Assembly: GCA_021904315.1 (NCBI GenBank)
Contig: CM038919.1
Location: 21,927,666-21,991,665 of the forward strand
Length of the DNA stretch: 64,000 nt
DNA from: Sphagnum magellanicum
Taxonomy: Eukaryota > Streptophyta > Sphagnopsida > Sphagnales > Sphagnaceae
Direction of reading: 5' to 3'
The position numbers were made by a program, and so were the translations under genes. This document shows positions 46,975 through 59,839 of this stretch, piece after piece (the stretch's first letter is position 1; the number at the start of each line of letters is the position of its first letter). Below the pieces are notes generated by a model. That model searched no databases and was not told the origin of the DNA. It was given only the letters and a program-made list of their open reading frames with translations.

Positions 46975-47512
46975 ACCTTTGAACTATTGTTTCTAACACA
47001 TAGGTTGTCCAAATTTTGTTTGCTTTAACTCTTTGGAAAGCTAACCACTAGGCGCACCTTCCCACCAAATATCAAGATCTACAGCTAAATAACTAGGAAG
47101 TTATGCTACGAAACCCGAGAGGGTTTTGCAAAGGAAATTGGTCCAACTCGACTACAGACCCCCAGTCACTTGGAGAATTGTTTCTCTCACATACGTTGTC
47201 CAAATCTAGCTTGCTATAGCTCTCTAGAAAGCTAACAACAAAGTGCATCTACCTACCAAATCTTAGGCTCTACAGCTAAATAATTAGGAAGTTATGCTAC
47301 GAAACCCGAGAGGGTTTTGCAAAGGAAATTGGTCCAACTCGACTGTAGACCCCTAGTCACTTGGAGAATTGTTTCTCTCACATACGTTATCCAAATCTAG
47401 CTTGCTATAGCTCTCTGGAAAGCTAACAACAAAGCGCATCTACCTACCAAATCTTAGGCTCTATAATTAAATAACTAGGAAGTTATACTACGAAACCCGA
47501 GAGGTTTTTTGT
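46975..47512. repeat. 191-bp tandem array, about 2.8 copies
   Basis: TTATGCTACGAAACCCGAGA occurs at 47,101 and 47,292, and a variant (TTATACTACG) at 47,483, exactly 191 bp apart. Copies 2 and 3 are nearly identical over most of the unit (CACTTGGAGAATTGTTTCTC and following), while the first is clearly diverged. The array ends at 47,512. Confidence 0.85.
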
Positions 47513-47734
47513 GAAGTTTCTCTAAATTCTAACCTTCCAACCTTATCATTCCTCACCCCCATTCCTTAAAACTATTACAAGATCTTCCCTCCACTCCCTT
47601 CCTTCTTCCTTCTCCTAAGTTTCATCCCCATTTCCCTTCAAAAAGCTTTTGAAACCAGTATTCAAGGAAATTCCCCAAGGCCAAGAGAGACCCCCCCAAT
47701 CATCCTAGCCGCCTTTTAAAGAGAAGGAGAAGGG

Positions 47735-47972
47735 AGGTGAAGGAGGATCCCATGTTTGGTGGTCAAAGGAGGATCCCATCTTGGTGGTCAATGAAGATCC
47801 CTTGCTTAGTGGTCAATGAAAATCCCTTGTTTGGTGGTCAATGAAAATCCCTTGCTTGGTGGTCAATGAAAATCCCTTGCTTGGTGGTCAATGAAAATCC
47901 CTTGCTTGGTGGTCAATGAAAATCCCTTGCTTGGTGGTCAATGAAAATCCCTTGCTTGGTGGTCAATGGAAG
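47735..47972. repeat. 25-bp tandem array
   Basis: The 25-bp unit AATCCCTTGCTTGGTGGTCA plus ATGAA is repeated about nine times; GGTGGTCA recurs at 47,833, 47,858, 47,883, 47,908, 47,933 and 47,958. The last copies are identical and earlier ones vary, so the array grew recently at its right side. 25 is not a multiple of three, so it is not coding. Confidence 0.9.
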
Positions 47973-48119
47973 GAGAAGAAGAAGGTTCCTATTCCCACTT
48001 CCCCTTGAGCAACTTTATTTGAACCTTCATTTTATTTTATTTTTTATCCTTTGACCTTAAATTTTTACTTTACCATGGTCCTAGGCCATCATTTACACCT
48101 CCTCTTCCTTTCCTCGACC

Positions 48120-48125
48120 TATAAA
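48120..48125 (+). promoter_or_regulatory. TATA box candidate
   Basis: TATAAA, 96 bp before ATG 48216, in a locally GC-richer leader. It suits a start of transcription near 48,150. Confidence 0.45.
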
Positions 48126-48215
48126 TCATGACCGCAAAACTTGATGTCACAAGTCCACCCCACCTCCATTGTCAATTCGATTTTGTTGAAGATCTTTCTT
48201 CTCTTCCTTAAAAGT

Positions 48216-48638
48216 ATGGCGTCGCGCATGGTCACATCTTACGGGCCCCAAGCTGCACAAGCAAATGAAGAACCGCCTTCAGAATCATCTTTAGATCTAA
48301 CCCTAACGTAACATCCTCACGATGAAGAACCCAAACCTCGCGAAGTGCACGTTCGTCTCGAAGTTAAACCCCTTCGAGCTTGGTACTATCGTATTTCGCC
48401 AAACTCCCGCACCCTGGTGATCTTATTACAAGTTGACCCCGTTTTTGGTGACGAACCTAAAACTGTCTGCGAAGGTTGTTATGAAATCGAAGACATTTCT
48501 ATCTTCGCTTGGTCTTCAGTTCTCGGCGTTGGACATAATCGTTGGTTGCGCGGTCCAATTCGTCAACTACCTCCTAATAGCAAAGCGAACTACCTAGTTC
48601 GTACCATTCGACGCATTCTAGACTTCGTACAGTTATGA
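48216..48638 (+). pseudogene. Unknown small protein gene with one internal stop
   Basis: From ATG 48216 (MASRMVTSYGPQAAQANEEP) one frame runs 141 codons to TAG-less stop TGA at 48,636-48,638, with a TAA at codon 32 (48,309-48,311). Base composition, with GC-rich third positions, and even amino-acid use on both sides of that TAA look coding and unlike the AT-rich surroundings. The second part contains RAWYYRISPNSRTLVILLQV, VCEGCYEIEDISIFAW and LRGPIRQLPPNSKANYLVRT. I recognise no family, signal peptide or membrane segment. It has its own TATA candidate, a leader without upstream ATG, and AATAAA at 48,702-48,707. It may be a gene broken by one CAA-to-TAA change, a 31-codon upstream frame before a second start, or a captured fragment in a repeat. 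Confidence 0.5.
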
Positions 48639-48639
48639 G

Positions 48640-50633
48640 CTAAAGCATAGCTTAGGACTTGACATGTACTTGTAGCTCCTTGTTGAGCTTGCTCATAATC
48701 TAAATAAACATTTCAGTCCTCATGAAACTCCTATTATCATTGGCACACTGTCACATCGTCTATTTAATCATTAAGCTGATTTGAATCAATCTTTCGTTCC
48801 TATGGGTTGAAGATTGCTCTAGCTTTATTGGGCCTTTCACTAACCCCCTCACCCTACTTCATAAATTCCCAGCGTTCTTGCTACTTGTCAACTACTAATA
48901 CTAGACCAATGTTTTGTCGCACACCATGAACTCTGGTGTTTGTTTTTCTTTCCCCAGCCTTCTAGAGATTTTTCATCCCTACTTCCGCCAGTAAGGTTCC
49001 AAAACTATGGTTTATCAACTCTTTGCTTCAGAAAAGAATTAACCCAACTAATATTGTATTTCAGACAACTAAACCCCCCCCCCCCCCCCTCACACCTTGT
49101 GCACACTCATCAACCCCTATTCTAACATAAAGTTGTTAAACCCCCCTAATAACTTCACCACACTCACATATTCCTAACCCATCCTTTACAATATGATTCT
49201 TGGAGTTAAAGATTTTAACCTTGCAACTTTAACGATCCAATTGGAGCTCAGAAATAAAATCAATGTTAATGATATTCCTAGTGGAAGAAAAAGTAATGGA
49301 AGGGTTCCTATGGGACAAATAGCTGACAACGAAGTTTAACCGAAATTGCAAGCTGTAAAAAATTCAGGGATAACTCAGCCAATCATTCTTCAACAATATT
49401 TTGACAATAGAAGAAGAGGATACCGAACAATCTGAAAATGAGTTTGCAGTGATGATGAGTACATTTGACATTTTGGAATTTAAACATGAATTTGCATTAC
49501 AACAAGTATTTTATCAATAGAACAATAGTTTGTTGCAATAACATTGACCCTCAAGGGTTGCAAATTGAAATCCCAAGCGGATGGGTATCCTTTTTCTACC
49601 TTGGGGCCAAAGTCAAGGCCCTAAATGCTAGATTACAAAAGTTGCATTGACTCCTCGTGTAAAGGTAGGCCTTGACACTGGTTTCAGTGATTTGAGTTCA
49701 ACCTTGGATTCGACTCCCAGTGGGCTCCACAGAGGTTGGAGGACATATGCACTCATGAAAATTACTGTCATAAATGATTGCCATCCTACAAGAACCTGAG
49801 GTGACAGTTGCTGCTGCAGCTGAACGATCCCCACACGACATTGTCAACAAAACATGGAGTTGAAATTGTTGTCTCCTTATTCCAAAGGGGAAAACCCCAG
49901 GTGGGTGGTGGGTAACGCGCGACTGTATGTTCCAATACCACTCCTGAGCTAGGCTGTGGAAACAACGTTGTAGTATTAAAAAAGCTTTGGCTCTTCCGCT
50001 TGTGGTGGTATAATAAGTGACGGAAGTGTGTGTGTGTGTGAAGGAGTAGGTACGTGGCAAATACATACCTAGCGTCTCATGAACAATTAAATTAGTTGTT
50101 GTTACAAAGAATTGGACAAAGCTCGAATTTCAGAGGTGTATGTTAGGACCGCATGAAATTTGGGATTATTGTTCTTCCAAGTTCACCAAGTACCGAGTAT
50201 CGGTACACGCCAGAACCTTCTGAAGCGCAAACTACTGTGAGTTTGCTACTTTTCTTCTAGGTAGGCGAGTATCATGGATGCATCACCCAGTCAGATTGGA
50301 CAACGACAATTGGAGTTGGAACCGAGGAGGAGGGTGCATATTTGATGCGTCGTGCTTTTTGAAATGAAGTGTAAATAAAGAGACAACATCTCCCACTTTC
50401 AGAGGACTTCCAAAATTGAACAAGATTGTGAGGTACTGTTTCAGTTTCTCGTTGCTCAATCCTTGCTCCCGTTGCTCAAGTTGGAGTAGAGCTAGTCATC
50501 ACTTCAATTCATACCTCGCACTTTTTATTTTGGTTTCCGATGTGCGTTGAGAGTCTACGATATATGTCAAGCGCACAGTATCACAGATTGGATTAGTGTA
50601 CAAGAACGTGGCATCTTTTCTCTAGTTGTGTTT

Positions 50634-50677
<44 letters not shown>

Positions 50678-50834
50678 GTCCTAATCGACAAGGATTCATT
50701 CATGTCGTGAGATCATGAAGTGGTTGCCCTTAGCCTTTTTGGAGAACTTGCTAAGACCTAAGCTTGGAAGTGCAGAATAAATTACAAATACTGACTTCAG
50801 AAGTCCTTCTAGGTGTTGTTGCAGAGAGATCACC
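48640..50834. other. Intergenic DNA upstream of the receptor kinase
   Basis: No gene recognised. It has a C run at 49,075-49,090 and an (AT)19 microsatellite at 50,637-50,674, about 160 bp before the receptor kinase start, probably within its promoter. A GGATTCGACTCCCAG word near 49,704 recalls a Pol III B box but lacks a partner A box. Confidence 0.4.
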
Positions 50835-53800
50835 ATGGGTGTCTCAAAGATCATGGGATTCACATTTGCCTTCTTACTCTGCCTTTTTGGTTGTATTCAC
50901 GGAGTTTACTCAAACGAAATTATTGCCTATTTCAGTGAAAAGGATAGTAAGTTTCTCAAGAACTTGCAGGTTATTTTATGTTTTGTGTTGACTTCATGTT
51001 TTACATGTATTATAGTTGATCTTCATTGAATAGAACCATATGGCTTGATATTATGTGCTTAAAAAGTTTGCAACTTAAGCATTTCCCAATTTCATAGATC
51101 AAAGTTATATATATCCAAGCTCACATAAATAGGGTTTATTAATCTGATTTGAGTCTCACATAAATTGGGTTTTGATTGATGGTCACAGTGTTGGGATTAC
51201 AAAGCCTATGGCTAGCATGGAAAAACAATACACCCAACACTGCCACAAATTTGGCATTCTGGACATCTGAGCCTGGCCTACCTGCATATCCTTGCTACAA
51301 TGGTGCCACTAATTGGCGTGGAGTGTTGTGCATGCGATACCTTCAACCCGGTTATCAAAACCCAAACAACACTAGTGGTGATATAGTGACTTGGATCTTA
51401 TGCTTGTAATTATCTCTCAAACTCAAATAATCTCTGTATTGAGTTCATATGTAAATCATCTGTAGACCGATGTATATTACCTAATTGTACAACAATAAAA
51501 ATATAGACTAATGTATCTGCTAACAATGGTTATAGCCTAAAGAAAAGCAGACCAGAATAGACCAACCTTCCACAACAACCCTACATCCTTATATTACATC
51601 TCCTTGGCAAGGGAGACCAAGAACAAGAGGAAACAAAGAAATTGAATGTCATTACTGTATGTAGGTGGTGAAATGGAAATTTGACATCTTTTGTTTCAAC
51701 TCCAATATGTAGACCAAAGAAAATCCATTGCTTTCATCATGTTTATACTATGTACAATTACCTGAGATTTCCAAGCTTTGCTTGCTGAAGACACATTTCA
51801 TGATCAAGAATGCTGCAAATTTAAGAGGTGAAATAATCTTTGGCATGTCCACAATTAGTATGTCATGTTACTTGGTAATGTATGATGTAAGCTTGTTATT
51901 CGATATTTATAGAAGTACAAGATTTTCATAATATGTTGATTGACTATATAATTGATGCAACAGGACACTGAACGATGCATCTATTGCAGGCACATTGCCT
52001 TCAGGGATAAGTAATTTGAGCTACCTTTCTACTTTGTAAGTATAATACATGCATTTTCACAGTAAAGAATCAAAGAAGGTTGCAAAGACTTAGTGACCAA
52101 AAACGAGTCATGAATGAATTGCAAATCCTCTTACTAGAATGATTTATTTTTTTGGTGCAGAACATTAACAGGAAATCCAAATCTAATGGGTCCTCTTCCT
52201 GTGGAGCTTGCCAGTTTGCCTCTAAACATCTTGTAAGCATCATTTACTAATCAAAGCATCATAGAATCATCTTGCGTTGTTAGCAAGCTAATATGAGGCA
52301 AGTATTATGCTTTGTTCATTGAATGTGGTTGTTGGAGATTCATTAGCTTCTCCTTCAACCACATGCATGAATATAATACTATCACAATTTGTTGTTTCAA
52401 AATAGATTGTGAATTCTAAGCAAGAGTGTGGTGATGAAATGCTATGATCTAATATATTGACATATATATTCGACTCACAACTTGCTTTCTTACTTGGCTC
52501 TATTAGAGATCTTCACAACAATGGATTCAATGGATCTATTCCAATGGAACTCGCACAAGTATCAAATCTTATCCAATTGTAAGTAATTTGTGAAATGGAA
52601 AAAGACAAAATTCCTATGACTTGGTCATGAACAAGTTTTATGGTGAATAAGTTTATTTATTTAAGTATAAATAAATAAACATGGTATTATCAAACACAAC
52701 ATGCCCATAATACTTTGGCCCTTTGTTTTCTTTCCAGGGACTTGAGTGGCAATCAATTCATTGGTGATTTTCCAACACAATTTTTGAACACAAGGACGCT
52801 AGTATTATTCAAAATTGCAAGCAATCAACTTCGAGGAACCATTCAATCAAATGCATTTGAAAACTTGACCTCGCTTTCCACATTGTAAGAACCCAATCTT
52901 AAATTCTTGTACAACGAGTTGGTATTTTCAATTATGCAATAATGTTTAGTGAGTTACTTATTAATTATTCAATATTGCCACTGTTGTCTGTTTGAAAAGT
53001 ATATGCAATAGGGGGAATTTGACTTTTGTATTATGATCTTGTTTTTTTTTAATTTTTATATTTCCTCCATCATATTGTTAATGACATTCCACTTATATAT
53101 ATGTTACAGGTACCTCTCTGACAACATATTCACAGGCTCATTCCCAAATGTTTCCTTTCTATACAACTTGAATTACTTGTAAGTTTTATTTCATGTACCC
53201 ACATGCTCAAATTTATTTTTTGAAATTGTATGGTCAATTCTATATTTCTTTCCAATTTTTGAAATTTTTTAATTGTTGGAATGTTAAAAGGTCATAAAAC
53301 TAATTTATTTACTAATTTTCTAAATGTTGAATTCGGTTACCAAATTTGGATAGATGATATGTATGGAGCACCTCAATGTTTAGTGCTTGTCTTATAATTA
53401 ACATAGGTGTTTATAGTCTAGGTAGAATGCTTACTACCATTAACTATACATGTTCATCAACTAGTTGATGGTGATCATTAGTATGATACATTTCCTATAA
53501 TGGACCTTAAGAACCACAATTTGTGTATCAAAAATTTGAAAATGTGGATATATCTAACACTTAGTAAGTTGTTGCAGAAATTTAAGCTATAATAACTTTA
53601 CAGAATTACCACAACTTTCAGAGATTCTCAGCAACAAGCTTCCCACAAACCTTACGGTCTTGGATATTTCAGGCTTAAACATAATTGGTGGTCCTTTTCC
53701 TATTGGGACAGCTTTTCGATCCATGCTTTTAGAACAACTATGAGTCCCATTTCTCGTCGAAATGTAGTTTATGGGTGTCAAACCCATGATTGAGGTAGTT

Positions 53801-56800
53801 GGTTGGTGATCAAGAGATTTGATATATGTCTTTTAATTGGGGACTTTTAAATGAAACAAAATTTTAAATGAGGAAAATATTATAATTTAAAAAATGTCCA
53901 TATACTTTTATTTATGTATTTGTGCCCAAAAAAATTTCAATTTTATAAAATATTTTATAATAGCATTTGTTTATGCACATGTTAGTGTGTACTGTATAAT
54001 ATAAACATGCTAGCTAGTCATATAAAATTGTAATCTATTTTACAACCATGGATGCCTCACTGTAATCACCCATTCTAAAAATCATACATGTACAAAAGCT
54101 AAGATTATGTTGACCTCCAACTAACAAATATAAAAGGAAGTAGTAAAATCTCATAATATGGTCTCCAAGTATCTAGTTATAATATCTTTAAGATTGTGGA
54201 AATACAATAACTCGATGCATTTTTGAATTTGTTATTTATTTGTTATTTTATTTTGCTGGCAGGTACCTTGATAATCTGAATATAAATGGAACCTTGGACA
54301 TCACAAATACGCAAACTATTGGGCAATTTTCATTAATTGAAAATTACAATTATCAAGGGTTACAAGTATTGAGTTTGAGGAACAATGACATCACAAATGT
54401 TATTTATAACAAATCACTTTTAGCAGAAGGACGTGTTATTGTCTAGTAAGTCTATTTTCTATCCTTTTGCAAATTATCTATTGATGTTATTTCAATTTAC
54501 TTAGTTTTAGGTTTTTTCTTTTTTCATATGGATTACATATAAGTGATCATGCTATCTAGTACAAATAGTTAAAAACCTTCTATTTTAATATAATTTTATG
54601 TTAATGAAATATATTTTTGCATCATAATCAAAATAAATAAAATTCAATTAATCTAAGGAGGTTCAAAGAATCATGGGATGGGTCCTTTGACTTTCAATTT
54701 ATTACAAAAAACTCAAATGCTAACATTCGATAAACACAATTATAACTATGTCTAAATAACACAACAAATCCTCTCAAGATAGAACAACCTACATTGTACA
54801 TGAAATAAACAAGACATTGATATTATAAATTTTGTATTTGAGTAGGCAGACAAATTCCATCATGAACATGAATATATATGCAATATAAATATAAAGTCTA
54901 CTTTTCTATTGTTCCATCACCTTTGTATATATTTGTATTCTAGCTTGTCAAACAATGCCTTTTGTTTTGTTATTGATATCGAAATGTTTTACAATTTTTT
55001 TTGTTTGGATGGTTGAAGTTGAAGTTAATTGTTTTGTATGAATATAACAATTACTTTTATCTTGGACTTTCTTTTTTTTCTAGACATGAACGCTTATGAA
55101 TGTTGAAACTTTGATAGATTTGCTATATAGAAAATTTTATTTGTAATCTAAAATGAATTGCCTCATATAATTAACGAACATCCTAAGCAAATTGGGAATC
55201 CAATAAAGACCACAAGTTCTTATTGGATCTTTGAACACTATTTGCAAGTTTTACTTTGCTACATAATATCATTCCACATATTTATACTACATAGATATAA
55301 TAAATGATAACATAAGGTTTAGCATGAACACACTAGTGATTTATTTTTGGGGTGAAATTTTGCCCAAAAAAATGGGCTCTTGATAAGTATCAAGGTTTTT
55401 GTTGGGGGGGGGGGGGGGGGGGGGGGGGGTGCAAATGGCCCTAAATTTGTCTCCATATTGTGAGGAAAAGCTTTTTGAAGTCACCATTTTAAAAAACTAA
55501 GTTGTAGCATGTCACCAAACTAAAATGTGAAACCTAAACTTTTGTATTGTCTTCTCTGACATGTAGCCAAATTTGTTTAATTCCCTTTAAGATGATCCCC
55601 AACCTAGCTACCTCACAACACACATTATAATAAATGTATTACCTTAGTTATTTTATTATTAGAATTTTTTTTTTGTATGTATTTAATATCTTCAATCCAT
55701 ATATTATCTATTCAGAAGCAAAGTCTTGATACTTATCTTGTTGATGATGTATAATGCCTAGTTGAAATATAGTCCATTGTTGACTATATTTGTTGCAATT
55801 TTTATTTATATAGTTATATACAAAATAATTTTTAATGATTAAATATTCAAAATTAAAGATCTTACCATTGGTTTCTTATTTGAATAAACTCAAATAATGT
55901 CCAACATGTAACTATCTAGGTGTAAATTATGACTACATAAATAAATATTGGTGGAATATAAACACTTTAATACATTCACTATTATGCGTTTTTAACATAC
56001 TTGAAAAAGAGATGAATTTAATGAAGATATTTATTTTCTTGTTGGGAAATGATTGACACAATCCAAATAATACATTTGATAGTGATATAAGCCTTGTTAG
56101 TACCAAATTAAAATGATTCATTATTTTTTAATGTTATTCTTTCTTGAAAGATGTATGAATGGAGTCAAATTGCCTTGATTTGAATCCAATTTGACTTCCA
56201 TTTGTTCTAAAATCTAGATGAAATTATAACTATTTAGGATTTTTACCATGTTAAATCCTATAGATGATTGTGTGGCTAGAAATGTTGTTTGAATCGAATT
56301 TACAATGTACAAAAACAATTTTCAAGTTGAAAGGGCTTAATAGTTGGTGCAAGAATTCAATATTCAACTTTGAAAAAATTGAATTATTTCTTCCTCATTA
56401 ATGTTCAAATATGATATTCCCTTAGTTTTTCAATTTGATTATTCATCATTATTAATTTATGTATTTAGAACTAGATCAAAGCCTTGTGTTGTTTCAAGGA
56501 TGATATTTCAGTATGATTACAACACAATATGATTTTTTTAAACCAACAAATGTATTTTAACTATTTTCATGTTAATGTGCTACAGTCTCCAAGGCAATCC
56601 CTATTGTCAAGGTTCACTTTTTGAAGATCATGGAAAAATGTGTTTTTGTGCACAATATTGCATTTTAGCAAGTGAGTAGTTCAAGAACATTCATTGACCA
56701 TGAATTGAAAATATTGGGTGTTGTATTGAATTACAAATGAAAGGACTATCTATAATCAACTTTTGCATTATAGTTAAAGAGGTTTCATAGGAATTCAATT

Positions 56801-59800
56801 TGATTAAATGTTTTGGATTCTCCATACATTATGACATGTGGCACAAGTGATCAAGTATTACATTAAGATTTTGCTTGTTAAAAATATGTTAACTTCTAGT
56901 TCATTATTAAATAAAACTGTAGATTATTTCTACTCGAGATTGAATATTTATATTAAAAGGATTTGAACATCTTGCTTCCCTATTGTTATGTATTTCAATA
57001 TCACCCATTGAATCTATAAGTATCATTATTCAAGTTTGACAATTGTGATCATATATGGAATTCAAATTCCATGTATCGAATAGAATTGTATACGATTTTT
57101 TTGTTTAATGCCAAACTGATTGTTTTGGTGACACATTGTAGGTTCCTTCAATAAAAGTGATTGGAAGGTCATTGTGATTTCTACAACCATTTTTGGATTT
57201 CTACTAGGAATAGTAACCCTTGTCTTGGGTATTATGCTTCACTGCAATAAAAAACATGTGCATGTTCTCTTGAAAAGTAAGGATCTTTGGCTTCCTTTCC
57301 ATATAGTATCTATTAACTTTAAGGTGTTGGAGAACATTAATTAATTATTTAAATACGAATCAATGTAATGGATTGATTTACAAAATTTCATATCAAATCA
57401 TTTAGAAAGAATGTTCAAGCAATGAGACTTATCCACAAGCTTATGAAGTATTGCCAATATCTTTTACTTGCAGATTTCAAAGAGTTGGATATCAAGGCAA
57501 AACGATTTGAATATAGTGAACTTCGTATTGCTACCAAAAACTTTGCTAAAGAAAGAAAGTTGGGAGCAGGAGCATATGGTGTTGTTTACAAGGTAATTAA
57601 ATTCAATGTAATTGGTTTCCAAAAGACTCACACATGTGTTACACTACTAGGAATTTGTGTTTATAATACAAAATTAAAAGACATTAATTAAGACTATCTT
57701 TGTAACCACATTTATTATGAATCATAATGACGAGGAACAAAATCCCAATAGCATTATTATATATCTATTTGATTTCTTTTAAAAAATTTGATCAACAAAC
57801 AATGTGTTTGAAGTTAGGTGATCATTGAATACAAATGTTATGTATTTGAATAAGGAAATAATATTTCCAAAGCCTTGACAACATTATTAATAATTATTAA
57901 CCTTTGTCAATATTTAATGACAAATAACCCTAATTTTGGCTCACCTACGATGCAAGGAATTTTAGCAAATAACATCGAAGTGGCTGTGAAACAACTATTT
58001 ATAAAGACAAGACAAGGTAGTGATGATTTTCTCAATGAGATCCTCCTAATTTCAAATTTGCAACATCGTAATCTAACGACATTACAAGGCTATTGCCTTC
58101 ATGGAAAGGAGATGCTATTGGTTTATGAATTTGTTGACTTTTGCGATTTGGAAAAATTTCTATTTGGTAAGCATTTTCACAATTGGTGTTTATTTTTAAG
58201 TTGAAATATTTGGGTTGTTCAAAATTTGAAATTACATTAAGTCAACCATGTATGGCATTGTGGTTATTAAATACCTTTTTATTACATCAATGCATGAAGG
58301 ATTAATCTAAAGTATATAAGAACAAGTTTATTTGTATAAATTTGCAATTTATAACCTAAATTTAATAATATGTGTTTTGATCCTTATGCAGATACAAGTG
58401 GTGCATATTTGTGCCAAGTTATGAATTGGTCAACACGAATGAAAATATGTTTAGGGGTGGCCCAAGGCTTGTATTATCTACACATGTCATCTCAAACTAG
58501 AATCATCCATCGTGATATTAAAGCAAGCAACATTCTATTGGATAAATATTTGAATCCAAAAATTGCTGATTTTGGTTTGGCAAGACCAATACGAGATGGA
58601 AGAACTGAAATCATGACCCAACAATGTCTTGGTACAATGTATGTAAATCAAATCCCAATTCGATTTGGTTTCTCAAGATGAAATTATTACTTGTATGTTT
58701 TCATGATATGATCTATCATTTTGCAAATAATATGAAAATGAAATTAATGCAAACTATTGGATCAACTCATATTTCTAGTTGTTAACAATACATATAATTT
58801 TTAACCAATTAATTTCATAAGGAAAATTTAAAAGATAATCTACTATTCATATGTATATTCATTTAATAAAAAACCATTAGGATTTTTATTAGTAAATGGA
58901 TATAAACATAGATGTAAAATAGCTCAAAAAGTTGTACATCTTGTAATTTCTATACTAACCTTATTACACAACTTCATATATGTTTTTGTAGTGGTTACTT
59001 AGCACCTGAATACATGCTTTATGGCCAATTGAGCGATAAAGATGATGTATATAGCTTTGGCGTTTTACTTCTTGAAACCATAAGTGGGAAAAAAAATCAA
59101 GATCCCACTCAATTTAAAGATGAAATATATTTGCCAACACGAGTATGTGATCACTTTCTTTGCTTTTTGGATTTTGATATAATTTGCATTATGTAAAAGC
59201 ATTTTTGAATTAAAAAAATTAATACAATGTCTTAAAGTAATTAAACAATACAACACCTAAAATAGTTTTAAATCTCATTGAAGAATAGTTATTACACAAT
59301 AACTAACCAACCTATATTTGATTTAATATAATTTTTTTTGGCATTATTATTATAAATAGCATTGTAATGAAACTTCCATTCATGTGGTTGTTGACAATAT
59401 CAAGGAAGATCCAATATTTGGTTATGGCAAATACATGTACACTAGAATGGGATAAAATATAACAAGACTTAATTGTTTTTAATTTTTGTAGGCATGGAAA
59501 TTGCATATGGAGAATAGACTTATGGATCTCGTTGACCCAAGACTTCAATTCAACAACAATGAGTTCTTTGAGGTGCAACGTGTATTGGAAACTGCTATTC
59601 TATGTGTGCAAATTTCTCCAGAAAAGCGTCCAACCATGTTCCGTGTAGTGGCAATGTTGGTGGGAGATGCAACTGTTGTAATTTCTAATGAAGAAGGCAA
59701 TTTGTGGCCAAACTTCCAACCAAACAAATCTAGTGACGAGGATCCCTTTCCTGATCTTCAATCAACATTAATTTCAAGTACAATAGGACACCTTGCAAAT

Positions 59801-59839
59801 GAGACTACTAATGTTGAGCTTAGCACATTCCATACATAA
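50835..59839 (+). pseudogene. LRR receptor-like kinase gene with two damaged splice sites
   Basis: Sixteen exons: 50835-50946, 51189-51405, 51964-52035, 52161-52232, 52507-52578, 52738-52884, 53110-53178, 53578-53739, 54263-54445, 56586-56671, 57142-57276, 57474-57592, 57956-58166, 58392-58638, 58992-59142, 59492-59839; 800 residues if all joined. Signal peptide (1-27), LRR N-cap (WLAWKNNTP; NWRGVLC), LRRs on 72-nt exons that all split a Leu codon, a Cys-rich juxtamembrane part, one membrane helix (exon 11), and a kinase with GAGAYGVV, K494, HRD (D594), DFG (D612) and GYLAPEY. The kinase resembles LRR-VIII type receptors. The exon 8 donor reads ATGAGT where GTGAGT would fit, and reading on meets TGA after 308 codons. 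The exon 13 acceptor reads GCAA where GCAG would fit; the next AG shifts the frame into a stop. Every other junction is canonical and no exon has an internal stop, so the damage is recent or the transcript is spliced unusually. Confidence 0.8.
55404..55429. repeat. Run of 26 G
   Basis: An uninterrupted G26 in intron 9 of the receptor kinase gene. It is the longest of several G or C tracts in the window and prone to copy-number error in assembly. Confidence 0.85.

Noticed and set aside
49690-49760. Third SINE head near GGATTCGACTCCCAG
   Set aside because: A B-box-like word only; no A box at the required distance.
53740-54262. U12-type AT-AC intron in the receptor kinase
   Set aside because: The donor ATGAGT lacks the ATATCCTT U12 motif and the acceptor is an ordinary GGCAG, so a mutated U2 donor fits better.
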